64,000 nucleotides of DNA, taken from positions 149,544,779 to 149,608,778 of the forward strand of contig OZ018331.1 in NCBI GenBank assembly GCA_963969495.1, written 5' to 3'. Positions 1 through 10,619 of the stretch are shown piece after piece. The stretch comes from Ceratothoa steindachneri (Eukaryota; Arthropoda; Malacostraca; Isopoda; Cymothoidae). The position numbers and the translations under genes were made by a program. How positions within the stretch are numbered: the first letter of the stretch is position 1; each line of letters starts with the position of its first letter. A model generated the notes under the pieces. The model was not told the DNA's origin. It searched no databases and saw nothing but the letters and a program-made list of their open reading frames with translations.

Positions 1-520
1 GCAGGGGTTTAATCACAGCGAGCGCGGACACACAATTTTCAGTGACGTCATGAGCTTGCTGCCCATTGGTCGGATACGCTGATACTCACCCCCCCCCCCC
101 CCCCGCCGAAGTAAGTAATTCCACGCACATAGCCAATCACTACACCGCTATTTTTCCATTCTCGTTTTCCACAGGTAAACACCTACTCTCTCCTCTGTTC
201 CGGAACCCTGTCGATGGAGTACTAGTGTCACCCAATAGGCATTCATACCCACATACCCCTGGTGTCAAACGAGTCCCCCCTGGTATCAGGAAGGCTTTCA
301 CCATCGCTGGTTGGTGTAAAAAAATACATTACGACCCCCCCCCCCCTCACCACACACACATACGAGGACCAGCTCTCGGTGCCTTCGGCTTTACCAGTGA
401 GTCATGCTGATCTTTATGCGCATTTCATTATCTGGTCTGGGGATCTCTTTCATTAAAACGAAGCTTAAATTGAAGAATAAAAATGAAAAACAGGTTTAGA
501 TTTGGGGCACGGTTTAATTT
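1..520. other. Non-genic DNA with C homopolymer runs
   Basis: No convincing gene is visible. The stretch holds two long cytosine runs near 90-104 and 336-347. The open frames across them are short, low-complexity and proline-rich, and look like by-products of the homopolymers. Confidence 0.6.
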
Positions 521-649
521 TTAGTCGCGTGCACACGACTGTATAGTTACCATGTCGCTTGCCAAGGTCCTCCCAAGGTTAGTCCGGGAATTATTGAAAG
601 AAAGATAACTAAGGTCATAAGCCAGAATAATTGAAAGCACGCGACTTAA
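521..649 (-). mobile_element. Palindrome-ended short repeat (MITE-like), copy 1
   Basis: This short element has inverted ends built on GTCGCGTGC (521-535 and again inverted at 637-647). Its left end is an almost perfect palindrome, AGTCGCGTGCACACGACT. Read on the minus strand it matches the repeats at 42811-43095 and 48362-48768 in order: the end motif, a CAATTATTCTG block, a TTATGACCTT block, then TCCCGGACTAACC(TTGGGA) and the far end. It lacks about 150 bp of the middle present in copy 2, so it is an internally deleted copy. No coding capacity is seen. A non-autonomous DNA transposon is the likeliest explanation; exact ends and target duplication were not resolved. Confidence 0.55.
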
Positions 650-1352
650 TAATTCCCGGACTAACCGGGAATAAGTTCGTAAAAAGAGAACTGGGACTTA
701 AGAATAAGAACTTGAATTGTTCTATTGTGCCAAAAAGGACTTGTCACTATTCTCCATTTGAAAAAGAGCTCTCTCTCTCTCTCGTCTAATATTGCGGTAA
801 TTGGTAAATAGGAGGCAATTTTACATCCATTTTTCAGAAATTTGCTGTCCCAGTGACGCAGACAATACAACTGTAAGAGGTGTCAAGAAGCTTTGCCTTA
901 CAAGACAAAATAACGCACAAACACCACAGCCAACAAGCCATATGGCAGACTGTCTTTTTCAGCCAGTTGTCTGCCCTTGTTAGTAAGAAGATTCTGTCCG
1001 TGACTGGGAAGGAGACTTGTAAAAGAACCTATAAATGCGAACAAAATGATACCAAAGGACTTCCTTCGCTGTTTTATTTCTCTATCTTGAACCAGCTATA
1101 ATACCTGGGGCCAATTCAATACATCATTAGGAAAACGCCCCAACCAGCTATATCATCCGAATGGTTGGGTCCTTTACCTAATGCTACAGTTTCAAAACCC
1201 ATTAACTATGCATAGGAGAATTACTAATCGTTAAGAATTAGGAATATTGAGAAAAAATAGGATCTTGTAATCTAACGAGGGTAAAATCGTGTTTGGGAGA
1301 CTGCTGCCCTGAATGTTGAGGTTAAGAACGTATATTAAAATCCCTTGTAAAC
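650..1352. other. Non-genic DNA with a (CT)n run
   Basis: A short CT repeat lies at about 767-783. The sequence TCCCGGACTAACC just right of the preceding repeat (652-664) is an inverted echo of a motif inside it. No gene or known repeat was recognised otherwise. Confidence 0.5.
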
Positions 1353-1364
1353 ACACAAATATTA
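1353..1364. repeat. Candidate target-site duplication of LINE A1 (left)
   Basis: ACACAAATATTA here and ACACAAACATTA at 8189-8200 match at 11 of 12 positions and bracket the point where sequence turns abruptly GC-rich. The length fits the 13-14 bp duplications found around copies A4, A6 and A7. Confidence 0.45.
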
Positions 1365-1895
1365 CCCCGTAAGGGGCGCGGCGATTTGCCATCCTGGCCG
1401 CCGTGCTGACGGGATCCAGTGCTCCGTCCGGCCCCAGCTTAGCTTCTCTTCCTTCCTTCAGATAGCCCGATTTCTCCCCTACCTCGTCGATTTTCATACA
1501 ACCTCTCCCACAACATTCTCTGGTCAGCCTCTAATTCCACAGGGTAGAATGCTGACCTTATTCTCAAGCCAGCCACCCCGGATCGGGGCTGAGGGGGGAG
1601 GGGACATTGTTCCCTAACCCCTCAGCTCCGGTTCGGGATGGGGGTTTTTTAACAACCTGCTTCATCCCCACCCATACCTTCCTCACATCCCTTTTCCTCT
1701 CCTCTTCACATTCTATCTGTTTTACGCCGTGTCTAAGGTGGAGCCGCCATGCCGAAAGACTGCCAGGCCACCAGGCGGGAGGGGTGGTCCCAAATGGCGG
1801 CGCCTGGCTCTGCCGGGCCTGTAAGCACCTCTTGCAGTGCGGGCTACTGCAAGAGGTGGTGAGCGATTGCGTCCCGTAAAACAAAGAGGGTCACC

Positions 1896-4185
1896 ATGCC
1901 CAATGATGAAAAAAAAACACATCTCCCCTTAATTCCCCCTAAAACAACGGAGCCACCCTCGTGCAGCTCCACAGAAAAGATGGAGGTCCCCCCCCCCTGT
2001 GCTTGCGCAGGGGACCCTCCATACCTCTTTAACCGCAGAGGAGGCTTACTCCTCTCCTACGCCTACGGGTGTAAGGGACTCCCCTCACCCCCTTCTCTGG
2101 AGGTGCTTTCGGGCACCTCCCTATCTCCAGCGGCAGTCCCTCCTTTGCTTTCGAAGGGGACTGCCAAGAAAGCCAGCAGGCAGCCCATTGCTGACCGCCA
2201 CTCGTGCAAGCGGCTCGGTAGGGCAAACCCCCTTAGGGGGGGAGAGGGAAGCCAGGCCTCTTCGGTCGCTTCCCTCAAAAGACCTGCTGGCAAAAATATT
2301 AAACCTTGCCGGGGTTAAGGCCTGTGCCTCCCCACTAAAGACTTATGACGCTGCCAAGGGGACCTGCGATGTCCTGGGAGGGGATGGCCAACTAGAGGTC
2401 CCTCCTGTGATAGACATGGTCCTTGAGGAAAACCAGCCTCAGACGGTAAGGCCTTCCATGGGGGGGAATCCGGGCTCGGCGCCAAGCACCGAACTCGAAT
2501 CCGCCCCTATGCAAGGTCCTCATCAAACGGCTGTGGATTCTCAGGCAGTACAAGGAGGGGAGCATCTCCTCCGGATGATGCCCCTGCGACCACCAGGACC
2601 TTCTCCATTTTGGAGAAGGACCTGGCTGAGGCCGGTCCATCTGGCCTGGGGGCTTCAACCGGTGGGGGTGAGAAGCGGGTTCATTCCCCGCCCTCCTCTC
2701 CAAAAAAGAAAAGGACGAAAAAGACCAAAAAGACGAAGAAGACTCGGGGCTCCTCTCCATCCGCGGGGGCTAAGGGGGCGGATGGGTCTGCTGCCCCTTT
2801 GGCAGCGACCAAGCCAAGATAGGCACATCCGGCCCCTCTGCCCCCAGGGTACGGAGCTCCTGACGATGACAAAGACCAAAAGTGCACAGGGCGGAGCCTC
2901 GATGACATCGGGGCCCCTCATTCAGAGGTTACCTGTCGTTTTTCGAGCCCGCTGGCTTCAAACGCTTCCTCGTTATTCGCTCCACTGATGGCACCATGTT
3001 GGCCAAGGGCAACATGATCCATCAAATGAAAGGATTAGCTAGTGCACTTGGTAGAGAGCCGAAGGTAACCCGTTTCTCGGACGGGAGCCTTCTGGCGAAT
3101 CCCGCCGAGGCGGCCAAGATAAGTGCTCTTCGGACACTTATTGGCACTCCGGTGAGTGTGACGCCGCACTCTACCATGAACTTTGTGAAAGGAGTAGTTT
3201 AGGCGAGGGAACTCGTTGACTACTCCATTGAGGACATCACCCTAGAGCTGGCCGACCATGGGGCGGTCAAGGTCAACCGTGTGATGAGAAAACAGGGAGG
3301 GGCCTCGAGACCCACCCCTACACTCTTCGTCACGTTCGACTGTGACAAGCTCCCTGAGTCGGTGCGTGCCGGTTGGTACCGCTACCGCGTGAAGGCATTC
3401 GTGCCACTGCCGCGGTGGTGCTATTACTGTCACCGCTTCGGCCATACGAATCGCTCATGTAGACGTGCAAAGTCAGGGTCACCTGAAGTATGTGTAAATT
3501 GCTCCAAGGCCGCACACGATAAGTCTAAATTGTGTGTGGACAAGTGTGTCAATTACAGAGATTATTCGAAGCAATGTGGTGCATATATCCTTGAGAAAGA
3601 AATCCTAGCCGTTCAGGCCCAGGATCGACTCTCATTCCGCGAGTCTAAGGACTTGGTCCTGGCGCACCCGGCTCTGCCTGGGACGTCATATGCCTCAATA
3701 GTTAGAAAGGCACCCTCTGCTCCTGACCCATCCAGGCCAAAGAGCACGGTTTTTTCCGCGCCCATTCGGAGCCCTCTTCGGGCTCTACTCAACCCGAGCA
3801 CTCCCCTGGTAAAGCTGGTCGAAAAAAGGGTTCATACCCTGCCCCGGCTAAAACCAGGGCTTCCCCCTCTTCCCCCAGCGTGACCGTTTCCCGTAAGGCG
3901 AAACGGCCACGCGCCTCCACCGAGTCGTTAGACTCACAGGAGGCAACACCCCTGAAGATGGTCGCTAGGCCATCTTCCGGGGTTCCTAAAGCTGTTCCCC
4001 GAAAGGAGGACAGCAACAAAGGAGCTTCGGCCCCTTCGCCCACGCCCCGAGCCGGAGCGAGTGGCTCGGAGACGGTGGTTCCTCGAAAAGAGGGCCCCCC
4101 GCCTCCAAAGCTGCAACGCCCGCCTAAGGTTTCGAGGCGGAGGGAGGAAAAGACTCGCATGGCGAGCCTAACCTCCCCCAATTAG
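1896..4185 (+). pseudogene. LINE-A ORF1 (gag-like RNA-binding protein), broken
   Basis: The frame opens at ATG 1896 (GTCACCATG context). The N-terminal half is low-complexity, rich in Pro, Ser and Arg, with a Lys-rich run like a nuclear localisation signal encoded near 2700-2745. An RRM-like gag core follows (about 2935-3400), with segments resembling Jockey-type gag (GSLLANPAEAAK, TPHSTMNFVKGVV). A CCHC knuckle CYYCHRFGHTNRSC starts at 3419, followed by a second knuckle-like CVNCSKAAHDKSKLC. The C-terminal part is again basic and disordered. The protein would bind element RNA to form the retrotransposition particle. The reading frame is broken: the pieces lie in different frames (breaks near 2310, 2990 and 3880) and an in-frame TAG interrupts the gag core at about 3200. 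Confidence 0.75.
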
Positions 4186-4214
4186 TCCTCGAAGGCGACA
4201 GCGCCTTCAGCGCT

Positions 4215-7200
4215 TTGTCCGGCCAACAGCGCCAAGGGTTCTGCCCCCGGAAAGCGTACGGCCATTCCCGTGAGGGTCTTCAATTCGAGGAGGGCCCCCG
4301 CGTCTCCTCCGAGCTAGGCCTGGAGGGCATATTCCTTCAATGGAATTGCCGTGGACTCCGGGCCAACTGGGAGGAGCTGCGGAGGCTCGTCTCGTCCCGT
4401 TCCCCGTTAGCTATTTTTTTGCAGGAGACCATGCTAGGCGCGTGCCCGCTGCCTGCCCTCCCGGGGTATAAGGGTCTTGCGACCCCACCACCGCGGGATG
4501 GCCGGGCTGGGGGATGCGCGGTTTACACCCGGCATGATGTCTCCGTTCTTCCTTTCTCTTTAGATACCTCCTTTCAGGCAGTGGCTGTGCAGCTGCACCT
4601 GGATAGGAGGTATACTATCATTTCTGCGTACATTCCACCGTCAGCTGACTTCGAAGCGGGGGACTTCCGCCGCGTCGTGGCACGGTTGCCGAGGCCCTAT
4701 CTCTTGCTTGGAGATCTGAACGGCAGGCATCCTCTCTGGGGAGATTACTCCATAAATCCCAGGGGACAAGTCTTTGCCGATCTGATCGAAGAGCTTGAGA
4801 TGGGTGTCCTAAACGTGGATGAGTTTACGCATCACTGTTCGAGAACCGCTTCATTTTCTTGCCTTGACCTATCTTTGTGCTCTTCGGATGCACAGCCTGA
4901 TTTTGATTGGGGGGTGGTCGATAACCTCCATGGTAGTGATCACTTTCCCATTCAAATATCATTTTCAGGGCAACTGCCACCTGAGAGACCACCTCGGTGG
5001 TGCTTTTCGCGGGCGCGGTGGCCTGCATTTCAGGAAATAACTGAATTCTCTATCTCAGTCGAGGAGTTTAGGTCGGTAGATGAGGCCGTTGAGTTCTTCT
5101 CCGGCAACCTCATCGCCGTGGGCCTGACTACTATTCCTAGGACGTCTGGCCGTTTTGCACGCCGCCTACTCCCATGGTGGTCGGCCGAGTGTGAGACGGC
5201 CCTCAAACAGAAGCGTTATGCCTACATGCGCTATAAGCGCCGCCCGAACGATTTCACTGTCGCTGAATTTCGTCGGGCTAGAGCTAGGTTCCGGTATATT
5301 TCGAAGCTCGCCCGCCGCTCTTCTTGGCGGGCATACGTGTCTTCACTTAACGGGAAGACCCCTTTAGCTGAGGTGTGGGAGCGAGTCAAAAGGATTCGGG
5401 GCAAGTTCTCGCAGGACGCCCCTCCCGTTCTCCAGGAGAATGCGACCGCAATCTCGGACCCCACGTCCGTGGCGGAATCCTTAGCGACCGCTTTTTCCGC
5501 ATTTTCTAGCCGGGATGCTGCTCCACCAGCATTCAATGCACGTCGTGATGTCGCAGAAGGCCGCCGGCTGGACTTTACCTCCAGAGGCGGAGAACCCTTC
5601 AACCACAAGTTTACTGTGAGTGAGTTGCGTTCCGCTCTCGCTTCGTGCGCGGACACCGTCCATGGTCCGGACGATGTCCCGTACGCCATGCTTCGACACC
5701 TGGGTGAGCGAGGCATGGCCTTTCTGTTAGATTTGTTCAACAAGATCTGGGTGGAAGGTCTTCTCCCAGACTCCTGGCGAATCGCTACTGTGCTCGCCTT
5801 TCGCAAGCCGGGGAGAGATCACTCTACTCCGACCGGTTTCCGCCCAATCTCTCTAACCTCTTGCGTGTGCAAGTTGATGGAGAAATTGGCAAATGTTAGA
5901 TTAGCCTTTTTCCTGGACAGCGGAGGCCATCTGTCTTCCGCACACTGCGGCTTCCGCAAGTTCCACTCCACGTCGGATGCTCTGCTCCGACTGGAAAATG
6001 CCGTCTGCGAGGCCTTCCTTCGTAGACAGCACTACGCCACAGTGTTTTTTGATGTGGAGAAGGCCTATGATACCGCATGGCGATACGGTATCATGGAGAC
6101 TCTCCACACGATGGGGGCGAGGGGACGCCTCCCAATGTTTATATCTGAATTTTTGCGAGATCGTCGATTCCGCGTACGGGTGGGGGGAGCCCTCTCTGCC
6201 CCAAAGGAGCAGGAAGAGGGTGTCCCGCAGGGAAGTGTCCTCAGTGTCACACTCTTTGCCCTGAGCATCAACGGCATCACCTCGGTTCTGCCAGAAGATG
6301 TTCTCGCTACGCTCTACGTGGACGACCTTTCGATCTCTTTTGGCGCGGTCCAGATGCCAACTCTGGAGCGTCGACTCCAACAGGCATTGAACCGCGTCTC
6401 TCGCTATGCCGAAGCGCACAGGTTTCGGTTTTCTTTGGCCAAGACTAAGGTGGTGCACTTCTGCCGCCATCCACGGCTTCACCCCGACCCAGATTTGTTT
6501 CTTAATGGGGTGCGCCTGGATGTGGTTGAGTCGCACCGCTTCCTTGGTCTTGTATTCGACCGACGCCTCACCTGGGAGGCTCATATTCGCAGCCTTAGGG
6601 TCTCTTGTACCCGCGCCATGGACATTCTCCGTTCCGTGACGTTCAGCGCTTGGGGCGCTGATAGGGCTACTGCCCTACTTTTTTTATCGATCCTTTTTTC
6701 GTTCAAAGCTCGACTACGGATGCGAGTTTTATGCATCCGCAGCCGAGCGTTTATTGCGGAAGGTGGATTCGATCCACCACACCGGCCTTCGCCTTTCGAC
6801 TGGTGTCTTCCGCACTTTCACCATTGAGAGCCTTTTGGTCGATGCTGGGGAGATGCCACTCGCTCTGTGCCGCGTGCAGTGCATCACCCGCCTATACGCG
6901 CGAGCCTGGCGCCTCCCTCAGGTGCCAACAGCTCTCACTGCATCCGCAGCATATCTCGATGCTGCCTATGCCGCCGAGAGACGCCAGTCATACCCTAAGC
7001 CCTTTGGGTTTAGGGCCAGGAAACTCCTTCGAGATGTAGATATAGCTCTCGGGCCGGTGGCGCCCCTGGTTCTGCCCAGGACGCCACCCTGGAGGGTACC
7101 ACATTTGGCTATTTGTCGCCACGCCTTTGCTTCCAAAGCTTGTACTGCGCCGAAAGTATTGCGTTCGACCTTTTTGGAGCACACATCGTGTCACGCTGGT

Positions 7201-8001
7201 ACCGTGCCAGTGTATATGGATGGCTCCAAGTCCCAAGAGTGGGTCGGCTTCCACGCCGTATCCTCTTTGTTTGAAGTCAGCGGGGCTCTACCAGGCACTG
7301 CGTCTGTCTTCACGGCCGAGCTGGTGGCAATACACCCCTTGGTACGGGAGATTACGCGACGTGCCCGGTTTGGAGACCGTATTGTGATTTATAGCGACTC
7401 ACAAAGCGCCCTGAGTGCTCTCGGGGCATTGGAATCTCCGCATCCCCTGGTTCGCGATATCCGTGACGCCACGGTTTTGGCGAGCCGGGCAGATGTCGAG
7501 ATTATCTTCTGCTGGGTTCCTGGACATGTAGGAATTGCGGGGAATGAGCGCGCCAAAGAGTCCGCGAGGACTCTGCGACCGGACCAGCGTTTCGCTCTTC
7601 CTCACACTGACTACATGGCAAAGAAGATGGGAGACGGTCGAAGGGAACTTAAAGTTGCGTGCCTATCGCCGCGACTGTTCCCATGGACCTATCCCCCAAT
7701 GCCGCGGTGACTTCAGGTTGCTTTCTGTCGTCTCCGAATCGGGCACACTCGTGTGACGCATCGCTATTTGATGGAGCGCTCGCCTGCGCCCTATTGCAAC
7801 GACTGCGTCGTCCCCCAGACTGTTCGGCACATTCTTGTCGAATGTCCCAGTCTGGGTAATCTTCGCGCACGACACCTGTCCCGGTACCGGGATGGGCGGG
7901 GTCGCTACCGCCTGTCCCTTGTACTCGGGACGAGTGCGTGTACTTTGACTGGTGGACTTATTGACTTTTGGGGGGAGACCGGCCTTCTCCCTTTCATTTA
8001 A
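4215..8001 (+). pseudogene. LINE-A ORF2: AP endonuclease, reverse transcriptase, RNase H
   Basis: The frame is open from about 4215 but has no ATG before the endonuclease, so the true start is unclear. Counting from 4215, EN shows QWNCRGL (Asn44), QETML (Glu71), GDLNGRHPLWGD (Asp167, Asn169) and GSDHFPI (Asp242, His243). RT shows GFRPISLTSCVCKLMEK, VFFDVEKAYD (Asp613), GVPQGSVLS and YVDD (Asp703-Asp704 at 6321-6326). RNase H lies at about 7200-7580 with MDGS (Asp at 7219), AEL (Glu at 7318), YSDSQSAL (Asp at 7396) and WVPGHVGIAGN. A zinc-finger-like tail (APYCNDC...H) ends at 8001. Breaks are a frameshift near the T run at 6692-6697, a short deletion near 7617, and an in-frame TGA at 7708-7710. 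It would nick the target and reverse-transcribe the element RNA. Confidence 0.85.
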
Positions 8002-8188
8002 CCCGGTTTAATTGTTGTTGTTGTTTTTGTTATTGTTTTTGTTATTGCTTTGTTATTGTTATTGTTATCTCTTTTTATTGTTTCCTGTTCAATTTTTTAA
8101 AGTAGCCTAGAACTAGGCTGTTTGTTTACGGCAACTTATGCCTAAGTCGGCAGTCGCCAGATAGCCCCTTAAAACAAAAACCCAAAAG
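8002..8188 (+). other. LINE-A 3' untranslated region and conserved 3' end
   Basis: A GTT/ATT-rich stretch (8008-8095) is followed by the family's conserved terminus, containing GTAGCCTAGAACTAGGCTG (a small inverted repeat around CCTAG) and GGCAGTCGCCAGAT, then an A-rich tail. The same terminus marks every other LINE-A copy in the window, so it is probably the site recognised by the reverse transcriptase. Recognition is inferred. Confidence 0.7.
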
Positions 8189-8200
8189 ACACAAACATTA

Positions 8201-9100
8201 ATAGTTAAGTCCTAATTGTAAAAATGTACTCTGAATATGCAAATAAAGTTGCTACAGTAAATCCGACTGTGGTGGAGTACTATTTATAGTAAGCTCCTGC
8301 AGTTGCTGGAAAACTTCTGTACTGTGGCTGCAAACTGAGTCAAAATTGGTCTAGTGAGGCCACTTGCAAGGCCTCGTTACGTCTTCCAGGTGCATAAATA
8401 AAATACTGCACAGTTGCCAGTTGGGTTTAATTTAAAAAATCCTCACTTTTAGAGATAAAGTTGTCATCGTTAGGCGCTTCTTGGAAGTTCTAACTTTTAC
8501 TAATTAATAAACTGTTAACAAAAAAATGGGATAAATTAGAAGTGTAAAATTGGAGGGAAGAATTAACAAAATAATGGACAAATATTGTGAAAAAATCAAC
8601 AGCCAGAGGCAAAAAATATATCGTGCCAACAAGTTTTTACGATGCTGGAGTCTGACTAAAACTAGAGGAAAACTTTTACGGGATATGAAAGATATTACTC
8701 TAGCAAACAAATGGCAAAGCAATTAAATTTCAAATTTAATAGATTACAGGGTTCAAACGATATATAAATATTAAGGTGGTGAATGATATAAATTACCATT
8801 GAAAAAGTCTGATGTGAGGTTTTTCAGAGACTACAAACCAAGACTGAATATATTACTTTGAAAATCACCAAAATTACTGTTGTTTGTCAGGTTTGAAAAG
8901 GAACGGGAGGCTTAATTAACTAAGAAAAATAATTAATTACTTTAGGGCTGGAACGAAGTCGGATCACCATATTAATTAATAAGACATTATTTTGGTCAGC
9001 TACTCAAAATTCATAGATATTGGTCAATAATTTAGAACAGACGCCTGTTGCCACATAAACATAAACCGTATTTTAGGGAATATAAAATAGCTTTGTAAAG
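8201..9100. other. AT-rich DNA without recognisable genes
   Basis: No gene or named repeat was recognised. Reading frames are short on both strands. Confidence 0.5.
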
Positions 9101-9403
9101 CTACATTCGAACTCGCTTTAGCAAGAGTGGTTGGAAGCGCGAGACTTCCCTACATTCGAACTCGCTTTTGCAAGAGTGATTGGAAGCGCGAGACTTCCCT
9201 ACATTCGAACTCGCTTTAGCAAGAGCGGTTGGAAGCGCGAGACTTCCCTACATTCGAACTCGCTTTAGCAAGAGCGGTTGGAAGCGCGAGACTTCCCTAC
9301 ATTCGAACTCGCTTTAGCAAGAGCGGTTGATAGCGCGAGATTTCCCTACATTCGAACTCGCTTTAGAAAGAGCGGTTGGAAGCGCGAGACTTCCCTACAT
9401 TCA
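9101..9403. repeat. 49-bp tandem repeat, six copies
   Basis: Units start at 9101, 9150, 9199, 9248, 9297 and 9346, with a partial one at 9395. Each begins CTACATTCGAACTCGCTTT and contains GGAAGCGCGAGACTTCC. The spacing is exactly 49 bp and divergence between units is low, which suggests recent amplification. The open frame through it is a by-product. Confidence 0.9.
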
Positions 9404-9939
9404 AATAATAAAGTTTGGATCTTCGCCAGAAAATGTTTGAAGAGAGGCTCGGAAAAAGACGCGGTGAAGTCGGGGTAAGTTAGAGTGTGGCGAAGGTAGA
9501 CCACCCTATTATACGTGTGGGGTTCTAGTGTCGAGAGAGACCATGGACGGGTAAATGGCAACCTTTAAGGATGACCTTTGGGTAACCTTTAGATATGAAT
9601 TCGGATCACCATAGAAGCATGAATGGAGTGGATCTTCTTAACAGTCCTCCAACCAGATTAGATGAAGAGGAAGATTTGAAAGAAACTGTGTAATCAAGTG
9701 TGGGTGAGAGAGGGAAAAAAAGGATGAGGAAGAAAATAAATAGTGGAAAATTTCAAGGGGGAAAACTGCTGTAATAATACAGTTTAACACCTTTTAGTGC
9801 TGCTTTTAGGATCTTGGTACCTAAAGCAAAGAATCTGTAAAATGCTCACTTGGCTGTTGTTTTGAGTACTGTTTTTACCACCAATTTTTATTACCAATTT
9901 TACACTAATGTGTCCTTGTTTTTTTTAACCGGTGGGTTA
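9404..9939. other. Unannotated spacer
   Basis: Mixed AT-rich sequence between two tandem arrays; no gene, RNA or element was recognised. Confidence 0.45.
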
Positions 9940-10350
9940 ATACTAACTTGAATACGTTTTTCAACGGATTTGCACCTGTTTTAGTACGAGATTATCACCG
10001 AGTTGCACTGGTTCCGGGGTTTACCACCAATATGCAGTTTGGGGATGAATTTTACCACCGATTTGCGCTCGTTTCGGTACATTTTTGCTCTCAATTTACA
10101 CTCGTTTCGTACGGGATTTGCTACAAATTACACTCGTTTGGCTCGGGGTTTGCCACCAACTTACATTTGTTTTCGTCTCACTTTTGCCACCATTTTGCAA
10201 TTGTTTCTTGACACTTTTGCGATCAATTTGCACTTGTTTTCTTATGACTTTTGCCACTAATTCACAATCCTTTGGATGGGTCTTACCACTTATTTACACT
10301 CGTTTTGGTACGTTTCACCAACGATGAACACTTGTTTGGGCAGAGGTTTT
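9940..10350. repeat. Degenerate tandem repeat, about 31-bp unit
   Basis: A loose motif built from TTTGCCACCAATTTACACTCGTTT recurs roughly every 30-32 bp with many substitutions and small indels. It resembles an old, decayed minisatellite. Open frames here result from the period. Confidence 0.65.
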
Positions 10351-10382
10351 ACCACCGATCATCCCTCATTTTGTGGTTTTAT

Positions 10383-10600
10383 ATTTCTCAGTGGAGAGGT
10401 TGAGGCCTGCTGATTAACGGGGGCTCCGAACCTCTGAAGTGTAGGTCAGCCGCAGGGAACTCCATCCGAATCTGGACTCTGCCTGGTGACTTACCACACC
10501 CGATGCCCCCGCGAGGGACTTCCCCGTCTAAGCTGTTACACCTGGCGTTCCGACGTTCCCTCCCTACCTCAGTGTCTTCGCCACTCTAAAACTAGGTTAA
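10383..10600. repeat. GC-rich island, possible dispersed repeat (SINE-like)
   Basis: A GC-rich block in AT-rich surroundings contains GGGGGCTCCGAACCTC and ACTCCATCCG. The block at 34060-34225 has the same two motifs in the same order (GCGGGCTCCGAACCAC, ACTCCATCCG) followed by a GACTTA-CACACC-like segment. Read on the minus strand the first motif is GGTTCGGAGCCC, close to the Pol III B box. No A box was found, so SINE identity is only a possibility. Confidence 0.35.
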
Positions 10601-10619
10601 CACTACCACGGCTTTATTC

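Larger units (their letters stand above)
1365..8188 (+). mobile_element. LINE-A copy A1: near-full-length non-LTR retrotransposon with RNase H
   Basis: This is a roughly 6.8-kb GC-rich LINE with a 5' leader (1365-1895), a gag-like ORF1 (1896-4185), ORF2 with AP endonuclease, reverse transcriptase and RNase H (4215-8001) and a 3' end (8002-8188). The RRM-plus-CCHC gag and the RNase H domain after RT place it in the I/Jockey superfamily; the clade is not fixed. Candidate target duplications ACACAAATATTA (1353-1364) and ACACAAACATTA (8189-8200) differ at one base and would set the ends. Both ORFs carry stops and frameshifts, so it is an inactive copy. Its 3' end recurs at 18866, 19490, 25710, 31613, 44869 and 48795. 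Confidence 0.8.

Noticed and set aside
66..410. Proline-rich open frame near the left end
   Set aside because: It runs through two cytosine homopolymers and has no motif or similar neighbour; low-complexity artefact.
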